From assembly GCF_042651965.1 (NCBI RefSeq), contig NZ_JBHSDY010000003.1, positions 347,659 to 411,658 of the forward strand: 64,000 bases of DNA, given 5' to 3'. The stretch is from Castellaniella hirudinis (lineage in GTDB: Bacteria > Pseudomonadota > Gammaproteobacteria > Burkholderiales > Burkholderiaceae_B). The translations under genes were made by a program, and so were the position numbers. Positions 32,181 through 40,551 of the stretch are shown piece by piece; position 1 is the stretch's first letter; every line of letters begins with the position of its first letter. The notes below the pieces were generated by a model, which did no database searches, was not told the DNA's origin, and saw nothing but the letters and a program-made list of their open reading frames with translations.

Positions 32181-33566
32181 TCAGCGCAGCACGATGGCGG
32201 GGCGAGGGCCATCGAAGGTCAGGCGTTTTTCTTCGATGCCGGTCAGGCGGTAATTGCGGTAGGTGCCGCCTACGAGCAATTTACTCCCGTCTTCCAGCAC
32301 GATAAAGGGTGTTTTCCCGCTGACGACGCTCAAGATGGCGAAGGGCACGGTATCGGCGGCGGGCCGGTCCGCGCCGGGCAGCGCGACGACATCGAAGAAG
32401 CGGCGGTTGAAATCGGCCACGATGGTTTCAAATCGGGCCAGTTGGGCGTCGTCCAGTCTGGAGGTGTCGGTTTGCAGATGATGGCGGTCCCAGGTCAGGG
32501 AAATGCCGCTCAGGCCCGCTGCCGCGAGTTCGCGGGTCAGGGCGTCGGCCACGGCCGGCGCCAGTTGGATGGTGTTGCCCATGACGGTCATGCCCGGCAG
32601 CTGCTCGCGCACGGCCTCGATCGCCGCCGTCCGGCCCGTGTCGTCGGCCGCGATGCCCAGGATGCTCAGGCGGCCATCGCCGTCGTAGCGGGGCTCGTAC
32701 TTCACCGAATAGCCGTCCAGGGCGGTCCGGGCGGTCCGGACCGCGTCGGCCTCGACGCTGACCTGCATGGCCGGCATGGGCCAGATCTGCGCCAGCGCGG
32801 CGGCCAGCGCGTCGCGTTCGGCCGCGTCGCGCACCCAGCCGGAGACCTGCGCCGTCGCGCCGCCGTCCGCCAGGGCCGCCCGCAGGCGCGAGGCGAGGCC
32901 CAGGCGTTCCAGCGCGGCCTGGATGTGCGGCAGCGATTGTTCAGCGGCCATGCGTGGATCGGCGCGGGCAGGTGTCGGAGGCGTGGATGGCAGCAGCCAG
33001 GCCAGCAGCAGCGCGATGGTGATGGCCAGGCCGGCAGCGGCCAGCCCCAGGGTCATGATCCAGGATCGGCCGCGTGAGGGCTGGATAGCCGTGTCGACGG
33101 CGTGGTTCGGGCGGGGATCGGCGCGGATCACGGGCGCGGCCTGCGGCGCGTCCTGGGGATCGGGCGCGGTGTCCGGTTTGGCATCGGCCGTCACGGCCGT
33201 TTCGCCGATCGGGTCGTCATCCGGGATCGTGGCGTGCGCGGTGCCGTCGCCGCCGTTTGCGGCGGTATCCGGCGGCGGCGCCCAGGGGTCTTCGGGACGG
33301 GCCACGGTGAGCCAGACGGGCCCGAGGGGCAGCGGCTGATTGTAGGCCGTGTCGGTTGATGTGTCCGGGCCGTGCTCGCCGTCGCCGGACGTCAGATTCC
33401 AGCCCTCGGCACCCAGGACCAGCCGGGCGGCTCGCGCCGGCAGGCCGGCATCGGCCAGGACAATGTCGCAGTCCGGGTCGGCGCCCACAAGATCGCCGTG
33501 GATGGCCGGGCAGCGCGCCTCGCGGTGCAGGCCCGACAGCACGCGCAGTTCGAGTGCTGCGTTCAT
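32181..33566 (-). CDS. sctD: T3SS inner-membrane ring protein SctD
   Basis: The 461-residue protein forms the outer of the two inner-membrane rings. It has a cytoplasmic FHA-like N-terminus (about 1-95), an acidic Pro/Asp-rich linker (95-165), one membrane segment (IMTLGLAAAGLAITIALLLAWLL, about 169-191) and periplasmic BON-like ring modules. This is the YscD/BscD layout, slightly longer than YscD (419) because of the linker. It lies between sctV and the needle genes. Confidence 0.9.
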   Translation of the reverse strand: MNAALELRVLSGLHREARCPAIHGDLVGADPDCDIVLADAGLPARAARLVLGAEGWNLTSGDGEHGPDTSTDTAYNQPLPLGPVWLTVARPEDPWAPPPDTAANGGDGTAHATIPDDDPIGETAVTADAKPDTAPDPQDAPQAAPVIRADPRPNHAVDTAIQPSRGRSWIMTLGLAAAGLAITIALLLAWLLPSTPPTPARADPRMAAEQSLPHIQAALERLGLASRLRAALADGGATAQVSGWVRDAAERDALAAALAQIWPMPAMQVSVEADAVRTARTALDGYSVKYEPRYDGDGRLSILGIAADDTGRTAAIEAVREQLPGMTVMGNTIQLAPAVADALTRELAAAGLSGISLTWDRHHLQTDTSRLDDAQLARFETIVADFNRRFFDVVALPGADRPAADTVPFAILSVVSGKTPFIVLEDGSKLLVGGTYRNYRLTGIEEKRLTFDGPRPAIVLR

Positions 33567-33627
33567 GCAGGTCTCCGATCAGGGCGACACGGCGAGGCGG
33601 TCGCGGACCGGCAGGCGGCGGATACCG

Positions 33628-35724
33628 TCATAGCTCCACCCGGGCCAAGGGCTGTACGTTGATTTCCTGGGTCAGTTCCTGGTAGGACAGCACGGGCAGT
33701 TCGTACAGATCCTGTTCGATCATTTTGCGCAGGTAGCGGCGGATATCCATCGAGGTCAGCAGCACCGGTTTGCGGCTATTGGCTGAGATTTCGCCCACGG
33801 TTTTGCGAATGTTTTCCACCAGTTTTTTAGTGGCGTTGGGATCCAGCGCCAGGTAGCTGCCGGCCGAGGTCTGGCGGATCGCGCCGCGCACGGTTTCTTC
33901 GACGTTGGGCGCCAGCAGGTAGGCGGGCAGGATGTTCTGGCCGCTGGAATATTTGTAGCTGATATGCCGTTTGAGCGAGACACGCACATATTCGGTCAGC
34001 AGCACGGAATCTTTTTCCTTCTGGCCCCATTCGATCAGGGCTTCCAGGACAGCGCGCAGGTTGCGCACGGAAATGTCCTCGGACACCAGCCGCTGCATGA
34101 TCTCGGCGATCTTCTGCACGGGCATGACGCGCAGGGCTTCCTTGACCAGGTCGGGGAAGCGGTCCTCCATGGCGGTCAGCAGGAAGCGTGTTTCCTGGAT
34201 GCCGATGAAATCCGAGGAGTATTTTTTCAGCACGAAGGCCAGATGCCAGGTGAGAATCTGGTGGGCGTCCAGGCAGGGGATGCCGGCGGCGGCCAGCATG
34301 GGGACGTGCGAGGCGTCGGTCCACAGCGACGGGATTCCGGGCAGGAAGGGCTTGTCGGTGGTGTAGGGCACCTGCAGCGCCTGCAGGTTTTGTTCGGTGT
34401 CGCGCACCAGTACGTGGCCCGGCCGCAGTTGGCCCTGGGACACCGGGACCTCAGAGAGCAGGATGAGATAGGTGTTTTCCGGCAGCGCGTCGTTAAAGCG
34501 CAGTTGAATCCCCGGAAAAGGCACCCCTAGGTCGAAATACAGTGCGCGGCGGATTTTGATCAGTTCTTCGTTGAGTTCATCTGCGTCGAAATGCCGCTGC
34601 AGACCGGCAGCCACGTCCATCATCAGGGGCAGGGTGGGGGCGAATTCGGCGCCACCCTCGGTCCGGGGCTTGGGGGCCGGCTGGCCATCGGCCGCCAGTG
34701 CAGGGATCTCGGTGATTTCGCCCGTCTTTTCGTCCACGACCTTGCGGGTGCCGCGTAGCAGCACAAAGCCGATCGTGCCCACAACAGCGGCCAGCGCAAG
34801 AAAGGTGAGGGTGGGCATGCCGGGGATCAGGCCCATGCCCAGCGCCACCGCCGCAGCGATCAGCAGGGCGCGCGGCTGGGCCAGCACTTGGGCGCCGATG
34901 TCCTTGCCGACGTTGGAGGGGCCGCCCTCGCCGGTCTGCACGCGCGTCACGATCATGCCTGCGCAGATGGCGATGAACAGCGCCGGGATCTGGGCGATCA
35001 GGCCGTCGCCGATGGTCAGGATGGAATAGACCTGCACGGCTTCGCCGGCCGTCAGGCCGCGCTGCATCGTGCCGATCAGAATGCCGCCCAGCAGATTGAC
35101 GGCGACGATAATCAAGCCGGCGATGGCATCGCCCTTGACGAACTTCATGGCGCCATCCATGGCGCCGTAGAGCTGGCTTTCTTTTTCGACCGTGCTGCGG
35201 CGTTTGCGCGCCTCGTCCATGTCGATGGTGCCGGCGCGCAGGTCGGCGTCGATGGACATCTGCTTGCCCGGCATGGCGTCCAGCGAGAAGCGGGCGGCCA
35301 CTTCGGCCACGCGTTCGGCGCCCTTGGTGATGACCACGAACTGCACGATGGTCAGGATCAGAAAGACTACCAGGCCGACGATCAGGTTGCCGCCGACCAC
35401 GAAATTGCCGAAGGTCTCGATGATGTGACCGGCGTCGCCTTGCAGCAGGATCAGCCGCGTGGTGGCGATGGAGATGCCCAGACGAAACAGGGTGGTGACC
35501 AGCAGCACCGAGGGAAAGGACGAGAAGGCCAGCGGCGAGGGCAGGTACATGGCCACCATCAGCAAGATGGCCGATATCGTCATGTTGGTGCCGATCAGCA
35601 CGTCTACCAGCGAGGTCGGCAGCGGCAGAATCATCATGAAGATGATCGAGACGATCAGCACCGCCAGGACGATGTCGTTGCGGCTGGTGAGGAGCGCGAC
35701 GGCGCGGTTCAGGGTCTGTTGCAT
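33628..35724 (-). CDS. sctV: T3SS export gate protein SctV
   Basis: The 698-residue protein (YscV/LcrD/BcrD family) has an N-terminal membrane domain of about eight segments (LAVLIVSIIFMMILPLPTSLVDVLIGTN). It contains the FHIPEP-type region RFSLDAMPGKQMSIDADLRAG and a large cytoplasmic nonameric ring domain from about 350. It selects and unfolds substrates at the export gate. It lies six bp after sctY in the sctW-chaperone-sctX-sctY-sctV order seen in Yersinia. Confidence 0.96.
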   Translation of the reverse strand: MQQTLNRAVALLTSRNDIVLAVLIVSIIFMMILPLPTSLVDVLIGTNMTISAILLMVAMYLPSPLAFSSFPSVLLVTTLFRLGISIATTRLILLQGDAGHIIETFGNFVVGGNLIVGLVVFLILTIVQFVVITKGAERVAEVAARFSLDAMPGKQMSIDADLRAGTIDMDEARKRRSTVEKESQLYGAMDGAMKFVKGDAIAGLIIVAVNLLGGILIGTMQRGLTAGEAVQVYSILTIGDGLIAQIPALFIAICAGMIVTRVQTGEGGPSNVGKDIGAQVLAQPRALLIAAAVALGMGLIPGMPTLTFLALAAVVGTIGFVLLRGTRKVVDEKTGEITEIPALAADGQPAPKPRTEGGAEFAPTLPLMMDVAAGLQRHFDADELNEELIKIRRALYFDLGVPFPGIQLRFNDALPENTYLILLSEVPVSQGQLRPGHVLVRDTEQNLQALQVPYTTDKPFLPGIPSLWTDASHVPMLAAAGIPCLDAHQILTWHLAFVLKKYSSDFIGIQETRFLLTAMEDRFPDLVKEALRVMPVQKIAEIMQRLVSEDISVRNLRAVLEALIEWGQKEKDSVLLTEYVRVSLKRHISYKYSSGQNILPAYLLAPNVEETVRGAIRQTSAGSYLALDPNATKKLVENIRKTVGEISANSRKPVLLTSMDIRRYLRKMIEQDLYELPVLSYQELTQEINVQPLARVEL

Positions 35725-35730
35725 GGCGGT

Positions 35731-36132
35731 TCAGCGAGAATCGGCGGGGGCGGTCTGCCGGGCGCGCAGATCCATATAAGCCCGCATGGCGGCTTCGGCT
35801 TCGGCCTCGCGTTCCAGGGCGACCAGGGTCTGGGCGCGGACCAGGTGGAAGGCGCTGCTCAGGCCGCCCTGGAGCGCTATGCGGTCCAGAGTGCTCAGGG
35901 CGGTTTCGGGCTTGCCGGAGCGCAATTGCGCCAGGGCCAGCGAGGTGCGTTGGCGTGCGTCCGCCAGACCCAGCTCATCCAGCGCGGCCAGCAGGACCGC
36001 CGCTTTTTCCGGGCGATCATTTTCCAGATAGATGTAGGCCAGCAGATCCAGCAGCGCAGGCCCGCGCTCGCCCAGCGGGCCGGTCGCCTCGGGCGCGGCT
36101 GCGTCAGTCTGATCAGACGGTGCGCTGCTCAT
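35731..36132 (-). CDS. sctY: SctY (YscY-like) TPR chaperone of SctX
   Basis: The 133-residue protein contains TPR-like helices (LLDLLAYIYLENDRPEKAAVLLAALDELGLADARQRTSLALAQLRSGKPETALSTLDRIA). YscY-type proteins bind YscX and the SctV cytoplasmic ring and are required for secretion. ATG 36132 avoids a long overlap with sctX. Order sctX-sctY-sctV supports the call. Confidence 0.8.
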   Translation of the reverse strand: MSSAPSDQTDAAAPEATGPLGERGPALLDLLAYIYLENDRPEKAAVLLAALDELGLADARQRTSLALAQLRSGKPETALSTLDRIALQGGLSSAFHLVRAQTLVALEREAEAEAAMRAYMDLRARQTAPADSR

Positions 36133-36136
36133 GGTG

Positions 36137-36535
36137 TTATCCCTGGTATAAGGCGCTACGGTACATGGCAACCAGATCGCGCAGATTGGTTTCTTCTTTG
36201 AGCAGGCGCACGGCGCGGTTCAGGATGCGGCTGTCACCGCCGCTTTCAGCCATGCTGGCGAGCGCTTTCAGGGCCTCGCGCAGGGCTTCGGCGAATTCCG
36301 AGGGCATGAGCAGATCACGGTTGCCGATGTCGGGGCGCAACGCGTCTTCCAGGAAATGGCCGATGTTGGGCTTTTCGAGTAGCTGTGTCAGCTGGGCGCG
36401 CACCGGATCGTCGGACGGCATCAGGTTGCGCCGGTCGGGCAAGCCTTGAGCGGCCTGCTCGTTCTTGCGGGCGTAGGTGATGGTGTCGATGCCGTGATCG
36501 AAACTCATGAGCCGGTTGGGGCTGATGTCAGGCAT
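36137..36535 (-). CDS. sctX: SctX (YscX-like) secreted export component
   Basis: The 132-residue protein contains GLPDRRNLMPSDDPVRAQLTQLLEKP and FLEDALRPDIGNRDLLMPSEFAEALREALKAL. These match the conserved GLPDR..LP.D..pv...L..L region and helical C-terminus of YscX (122 residues). It is an early substrate and forms a complex with SctY and SctV. This module is restricted to Ysc-like systems, which places the machine in that lineage. Confidence 0.83.
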   Translation of the reverse strand: MPDISPNRLMSFDHGIDTITYARKNEQAAQGLPDRRNLMPSDDPVRAQLTQLLEKPNIGHFLEDALRPDIGNRDLLMPSEFAEALREALKALASMAESGGDSRILNRAVRLLKEETNLRDLVAMYRSALYQG

Positions 36536-36548
36536 GGCGCGCTCCGGT

Positions 36549-36932
36549 TCAGGTGTCGGCGCTCAGGGCGTCGAGCCATTGGGCCAGGTATTCAAGCGCC
36601 TGGCGCAGGCGCAGCTCGGTGAATTCCTGTTCGTTCATGCGGACCAGTGCCAGCAGATGCGGGACGCCCAGGTATTCACGCAGCGCAGGCTGCACCGGCC
36701 AGTCGCCCAGGTGGCTGTGGTGGGCGCGCTTGCAGGCGCGCCGCAGCCAGTCTCCGCTGTCATAGTGAACCGGCAGAGCAGTGTAGACCAGAATTTCCTG
36801 ATCGGCCTGTTCCAGGCCCAGCAAGCGGCCTGGCCCGGTGCGGAAGACGGCCTGGCCGCGAGCATCGAAGCGCAGGTTGGGGATGCCTGCGGCTTCGCCG
36901 AATTGCTGCAGAATGGCTGCGGGACCGCTCAT
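36549..36932 (-). CDS. SycN-like chaperone of SctW
   Basis: The 127-residue protein (ILQQFGEAAGIPNLRFDARGQAVFRTG, LGLEQADQEILVYTALPV, LLALVRMNEQEFTELRLRQALEYLAQWLDAL) has the fold pattern of the small class I chaperones. It directly follows sctW, with a one-base start/stop overlap, in the position of SycN in Yersinia. It probably binds the N-terminus of SctW to hold the gatekeeper in place. Confidence 0.75.
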   Translation of the reverse strand: MSGPAAILQQFGEAAGIPNLRFDARGQAVFRTGPGRLLGLEQADQEILVYTALPVHYDSGDWLRRACKRAHHSHLGDWPVQPALREYLGVPHLLALVRMNEQEFTELRLRQALEYLAQWLDALSADT

Positions 36933-38035
36933 CAGAGATCTTCCTCGTCGATGGCCATGTCCAGGGCGTCCTGGATGGCGTTCAGGGTGGCTTGCCGGGC
37001 GTCGGGGTCCGGGAATACCTGGATGGGGAGATCGCGCATCAGCGCTTTGATGCCGGCCAGGAATGCCACTCGCCCCTCGGGCGAGGTGACGCCATGCTGC
37101 TGCGCCAGAGCCGTAAAGCGTGATTCATTGAGCCATTTGTCCCCGGTGAGCCCCACCAGGTCGCGCATCAGGCGTTCGTTGTCGGGCGCGCCCAGACCTT
37201 TGGCTTGCAGCTTGCCGGACAGTTCGGTGCAGCCATCGAGCACGGTCACGGCGACTTGCAGGTGATACAGATCGCCCGTGAGCGCCTGCAGCCGTTGGGG
37301 CGAGGTCGAAGGGCGCGCCGAAGACAGGTCCTGGCCCAGGGCCAGCACCAACTGTTGCAGGCCGCGCCCTACGTCCTTGCTGCCGAACCGGTCCAGGGCC
37401 AGATCCAGGGTCTTGCCCAGACTGTTTTCCCCCAGAACAATGTCGCGGTAGGTATCCTGAAAGGATTGGACGCCCTGGGCATCGGCAGCGAATGCACCGG
37501 CGCTGTCCAGCGTGTTGAGCCCGGCCCGGATCCGGGGACCGCTTTCGATCTCCAGATCAGCCAATGCGTCGCGCAGAGATTCCAGCAGTTCGGGGGCGGC
37601 GCCTTCCTGTTCGCCCTTGCGCAGGGCGTATTGCAGGGCCAGGTATTGCTGCGATACGTCGCCGAAAGCCTGGGCTGTCTGCTGCCGGGGCGACCCCCGG
37701 CCCGACAGCAGTTTGGCGGTCAGTGCCTCGAGCTTGGCCTGAGCGTTCGGGTCCTGGGTCTGCTGCAGCATCTCGAGGACTTCTTCGAGGCGCATGAGTT
37801 CCATGGGACGTTCGGGCTTGACCTTGCGTTCGGCGTGGTGCTTGTCTTCGGTTTTTTCAGCCATGTGCAGGCTGATTTCCTCGGCCGCGTCGCCCAGCGA
37901 GGACACTTCTCCTTCGAGCAGCACGGCATGCTCGCCCAGCAGCGTGCCGGTCCGGGGCTGCCCGGTGTTGAACCCGGCCTGTTGGCCGAGCGAGCCGAAG
38001 CCGGGGGCGGGTCCGCCGGTGTCGATGCGGTTCAT
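36932..38035 (-). CDS. sctW: T3SS gatekeeper SctW (BopN/YopN-TyeA type)
   Basis: The 367-residue protein joins the YopN and TyeA parts in one chain. A disordered secreted N-terminus is followed by a helical YopN-like domain (LEEVLEMLQQTQDPNAQAKLEALTAKL, LALQYALRKGE) and a C-terminal TyeA-like part (LVGLTGDKWLNESRFTALAQQHGV). It blocks effector export until contact and orders translocator before effector secretion. First gene of the leftward operon, 38 bp downstream of the predicted ECF promoter P3 -10 box. Confidence 0.88.
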   Translation of the reverse strand: MNRIDTGGPAPGFGSLGQQAGFNTGQPRTGTLLGEHAVLLEGEVSSLGDAAEEISLHMAEKTEDKHHAERKVKPERPMELMRLEEVLEMLQQTQDPNAQAKLEALTAKLLSGRGSPRQQTAQAFGDVSQQYLALQYALRKGEQEGAAPELLESLRDALADLEIESGPRIRAGLNTLDSAGAFAADAQGVQSFQDTYRDIVLGENSLGKTLDLALDRFGSKDVGRGLQQLVLALGQDLSSARPSTSPQRLQALTGDLYHLQVAVTVLDGCTELSGKLQAKGLGAPDNERLMRDLVGLTGDKWLNESRFTALAQQHGVTSPEGRVAFLAGIKALMRDLPIQVFPDPDARQATLNAIQDALDMAIDEEDL

Positions 38036-38072
38036 AGTGAGACGAGACTCCGAGGGGATGCTGTGCCCGGAT

Positions 38073-38100
38073 AGTAACCGCCGGGGGTGAAAAGGTTCCC
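38073..38100 (-). promoter_or_regulatory. Putative ECF-sigma promoter P3 of the sctW-sctF operon
   Basis: On the minus strand GGGAAC (38100-38095), a 16-bp spacer and GTTACT (38078-38073) match the shared pattern. Transcription would start about 30 bp before the sctW ATG at 38035. Confidence 0.62.
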
Positions 38101-38167
38101 TGGAAAGTATGGGACACCCTCTGGTGGCGTATCGCGCTAGGGTTTTCCCTGGTTGTCGCCAGGGTCA

Positions 38168-38195
38168 TGGAACCGGCGAGGGGGTGAGTGACACT
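38168..38195 (+). promoter_or_regulatory. Putative ECF-sigma promoter P4 of the tip/translocator operon
   Basis: TGGAAC (38168-38173), a 16-bp spacer and GACACT (38190-38195) resemble the shared pattern with one weaker -10 position. It is divergent from P3, with 67 bp between the two -35 boxes. It lies 76 bp before the first tip gene. Confidence 0.52.
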
Positions 38196-38271
38196 ACATC
38201 CGGGAAGGCGGCCTCGTGAGGCGCCGCGCCTCCCGGGGTCCGAGCCGGGGAATGTCCATCGGGAATCCATC

Positions 38272-38892
38272 ATGAACATGACAGTCAACAACAACGGCGG
38301 CATCAATTTCCAGGCCGCGCTCGCAAGCGGCGACATCCAGACCATTATCCAGATGGTGCAAAGCGAACGCGTCCGGCTGCTGGATTCGCAGCTGGTGGAT
38401 CAGGTCAAGACCGTGCAGGCGCGCAACGACCAGATCGCCAAGCTGAACAACGTGCTGTCCGAATTGAACGCTGCGGCGGCGCGTTTTGACGGCAAGTCCG
38501 ATCCCACTTCCAAACTGAACAGTACCAAGGACTGGGGCAAGTCCGAGCAGCACGTCACCAACGGGACCACGGTGAACCAGGGCACCAACGTGCGCGACAA
38601 GGTCGGGATGGCGTTGGGCGAAGCAGGCCTGGACAGCAAAACCATCCTGAATGCGACGTTTCAGGCCAACAAGGGAGGGGGCACCGGTTCGATCGGTGAT
38701 GTCACCAAGGGCGACATCGACGCCGCGATCACGAAGATCAAAGGCATGATCGACGCCGAGAGCAACAACCAGCAGATGGACATGCTGCGCCTGCAAAGCC
38801 TGAACAACAAAAAGAACGAGTCCATCGAAATCCTGACCAACACGCAGAAGAAGCATACCGACGCTGCATCCAACATCATCCGCAACCTCTGA
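38272..38892 (+). CDS. Bsp22/EspA-like T3SS tip or filament protein, copy 1
   Basis: The 206-residue secreted protein has an N-terminal helix (FQAALASGDIQTIIQMVQSERVRLLDSQLVDQVK) and a C-terminal helix (AITKIKGMIDAESNNQQMDMLRLQSLNNKKNESIEIL). These flank a variable polar middle, the layout of filament/tip proteins such as Bsp22 (205 residues) and EspA. Its position before the translocator chaperone matches bsp22. A second copy follows 79 bp later with almost the same ends but a different middle. Confidence 0.8.
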   Translation: MNMTVNNNGGINFQAALASGDIQTIIQMVQSERVRLLDSQLVDQVKTVQARNDQIAKLNNVLSELNAAAARFDGKSDPTSKLNSTKDWGKSEQHVTNGTTVNQGTNVRDKVGMALGEAGLDSKTILNATFQANKGGGTGSIGDVTKGDIDAAITKIKGMIDAESNNQQMDMLRLQSLNNKKNESIEILTNTQKKHTDAASNIIRNL

Positions 38893-38971
38893 CGCGATCC
38901 AGACCCGCACGGTGCGGGCCGATGCCATCACTCATCTCGCCGCCCAGGCGGTCCGACTCAAGGAGCAGATC

Positions 38972-39592
38972 ATGAATACTTCCGGCGTAGGCAGTTCCCT
39001 TCCCATCGACATCAGCCAGGCGATCGCCTCGGGCGACATCCAGACCCTGATCCAGATGATCCAGGGCGAACGGGTCAAGCTGCTGGACCAGCAGCTGGTG
39101 GATCAGGTCAAGGCCGTGCAGGCCCGCAACGACCAGATCGCCAAGCTCAACAACGTGTTGTCCGCGCTGACCAAATTCCAGGGCGCCATCGAGGGGACCG
39201 ATGCCGGCAGCAAGGTCAAGGACTGGAACTGGGACAAGGTCGACAAATACGAAATCCCGCTGAACGACGCCATCAAGGAAGCCGGCGTCGGGGACCTCGG
39301 GTTTTCCGGCGCGGGCCGTGTGACCCCCGAAAAGGGCCAGAGTGTGGACGACGGGCACGGCCATGTGGTCAGCGGCCAGACCAATATCAGCAACGGCAAC
39401 ACGACCAAGGGGCAGATCGAGGCGGCCATCACCAAGATCAAGGGCCTGATCGACGCCGAGAGCAACAACCAGCAGATGGACATGTTGCGCCTGCAGAGCC
39501 TGAACAACAAAAAGAACGAGTCGATCGAAATTCTGACCAATACGCAGAAGAAACACACCGACGCCAATTCCAATATCATCCGCAATCTTTAA
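38972..39592 (+). CDS. Bsp22/EspA-like T3SS tip or filament protein, copy 2
   Basis: This 206-residue paralogue of the preceding gene shares QLVDQVKxVQARNDQIAKLNNVLS and the last 60 residues almost exactly. Residues 65-145 differ (KVKDWNWDKVDKYEIPLNDAIKEAGVGDLG). AAGGAG precedes ATG 38972, which removes a 20-residue upstream extension. Both copies keep the same length and helix register, so both are likely functional and may form mixed or alternative filaments. Confidence 0.8.
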   Translation: MNTSGVGSSLPIDISQAIASGDIQTLIQMIQGERVKLLDQQLVDQVKAVQARNDQIAKLNNVLSALTKFQGAIEGTDAGSKVKDWNWDKVDKYEIPLNDAIKEAGVGDLGFSGAGRVTPEKGQSVDDGHGHVVSGQTNISNGNTTKGQIEAAITKIKGLIDAESNNQQMDMLRLQSLNNKKNESIEILTNTQKKHTDANSNIIRNL

Positions 39593-39610
39593 ACGCGAGG
39601 TAACGAGGCC

Positions 39611-39895
39611 ATGACCAAGAAGACCCCCGAAGACATCATGCGCGAAGCCGAGGCGCTGATCGAGCAGACCCGGCAAAGCCTGGCGGCGACCTCCGATGCC
39701 TATCGGGACCATGGCCTGGATCCGCAGAAGCTGTCCGACGGTCTGGACGAAAAACACCGGGCCGAGGCTGAAGCCCTGTTTCGCCAGGATATGGAAGCCA
39801 TCGAGCGCGAGGTGGCCGAGGAATCCGCACGCCTCAGTTTCGCCAATGCCGCGCCCCGGACGGGCGGTTCACGCAAGATGCGCAACATGATCTGA
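39611..39895 (+). CDS. Small charged T3SS operon protein of unknown function
   Basis: The 94-residue protein is highly charged and helical (EDIMREAEALIEQTRQSLAATSDAYRDHGLDP.KLSDGLDEKHRAEAEALFRQDMEAIEREVAEESARL). It has no signal peptide or membrane segment. GAGG precedes ATG. It sits between the tip genes and the translocator chaperone, so a role as a tip-protein chaperone or assembly factor is likely by position only. I do not recognise a family. Confidence 0.65.
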   Translation: MTKKTPEDIMREAEALIEQTRQSLAATSDAYRDHGLDPQKLSDGLDEKHRAEAEALFRQDMEAIEREVAEESARLSFANAAPRTGGSRKMRNMI

Positions 39896-39945
39896 GAACC
39901 GCCCCCGCTGCGGCGCGGCGGCAAGCACACACTGAAGGAATACTC

Positions 39946-40452
39946 ATGAATGCACCGACGGAACCTGAAATCACCGACCAGGAAGCCGCTGCCATCTCCG
40001 AGAACCTGCTCGGCCTCTGGAAGGCGGGCGGCACGCTGGCCCAGGCGATGGGCCTGTCTTCCCGGGAATGCGAAGCCATGTACGCCCACGGCCACGCGCT
40101 CTATGCGCAGGGCAAGTACAACGAGGCCTTCAAGGTGTTCGCCCAGCTGGTCGCCTACGATCATATGGACTCGCGCTATCAACTGGCGCTGGCCTCCGCG
40201 ATGCAGATGACCAGGCGCTACGAAGAAGCGCTGCAGCACTACATGATCGTCACGGTGATGCGGCTGGACGATCCGGTGCCGGTCTTCCATTGCGCAGAAT
40301 GCCTGCTCGCGCTGGGCAGGCCCGCCGAGGCGGCCGAGTCGCTGGAACTGGCGATCAATACTTTGTGCAAGCCGGGCGAGCACGATGCCGTCAAGGCCAG
40401 GGCCGAGGCGCTGCTCCAGGCGATCCGCGCGCGGGCGCCAGTGGACAAATGA
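39946..40452 (+). CDS. Translocator chaperone, SycD/LcrH class (BcrH1-like)
   Basis: The 168-residue class II chaperone has three TPR units: CEAMYAHGHALYAQGKYNEAFKVFAQLVAYDH, SRYQLALASAMQMTRRYEEALQHYMIVTVM, PVPVFHCAECLLALGRPAEAAESLELAI. Such proteins bind the translocators before export. It precedes the minor translocator gene at 40552, and a paralogue follows the major translocator. GAAGGA precedes the ATG. Confidence 0.9.
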   Translation: MNAPTEPEITDQEAAAISENLLGLWKAGGTLAQAMGLSSRECEAMYAHGHALYAQGKYNEAFKVFAQLVAYDHMDSRYQLALASAMQMTRRYEEALQHYMIVTVMRLDDPVPVFHCAECLLALGRPAEAAESLELAINTLCKPGEHDAVKARAEALLQAIRARAPVDK

Positions 40453-40551
40453 CCGCCCGGCATGGAACGACTTTGCTTCTGATGTGCACATAGCTTGTAT
40501 GGACGCCGATCACGGCGCAAGACGAAACACCGAGACAGCATTCTGGAGCCT

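Noticed and set aside
40462..40495. TGGAAC before the minor translocator gene
   Set aside because: No ACT-containing -10 box follows at 15-16 bp, and the gene is inside an operon.
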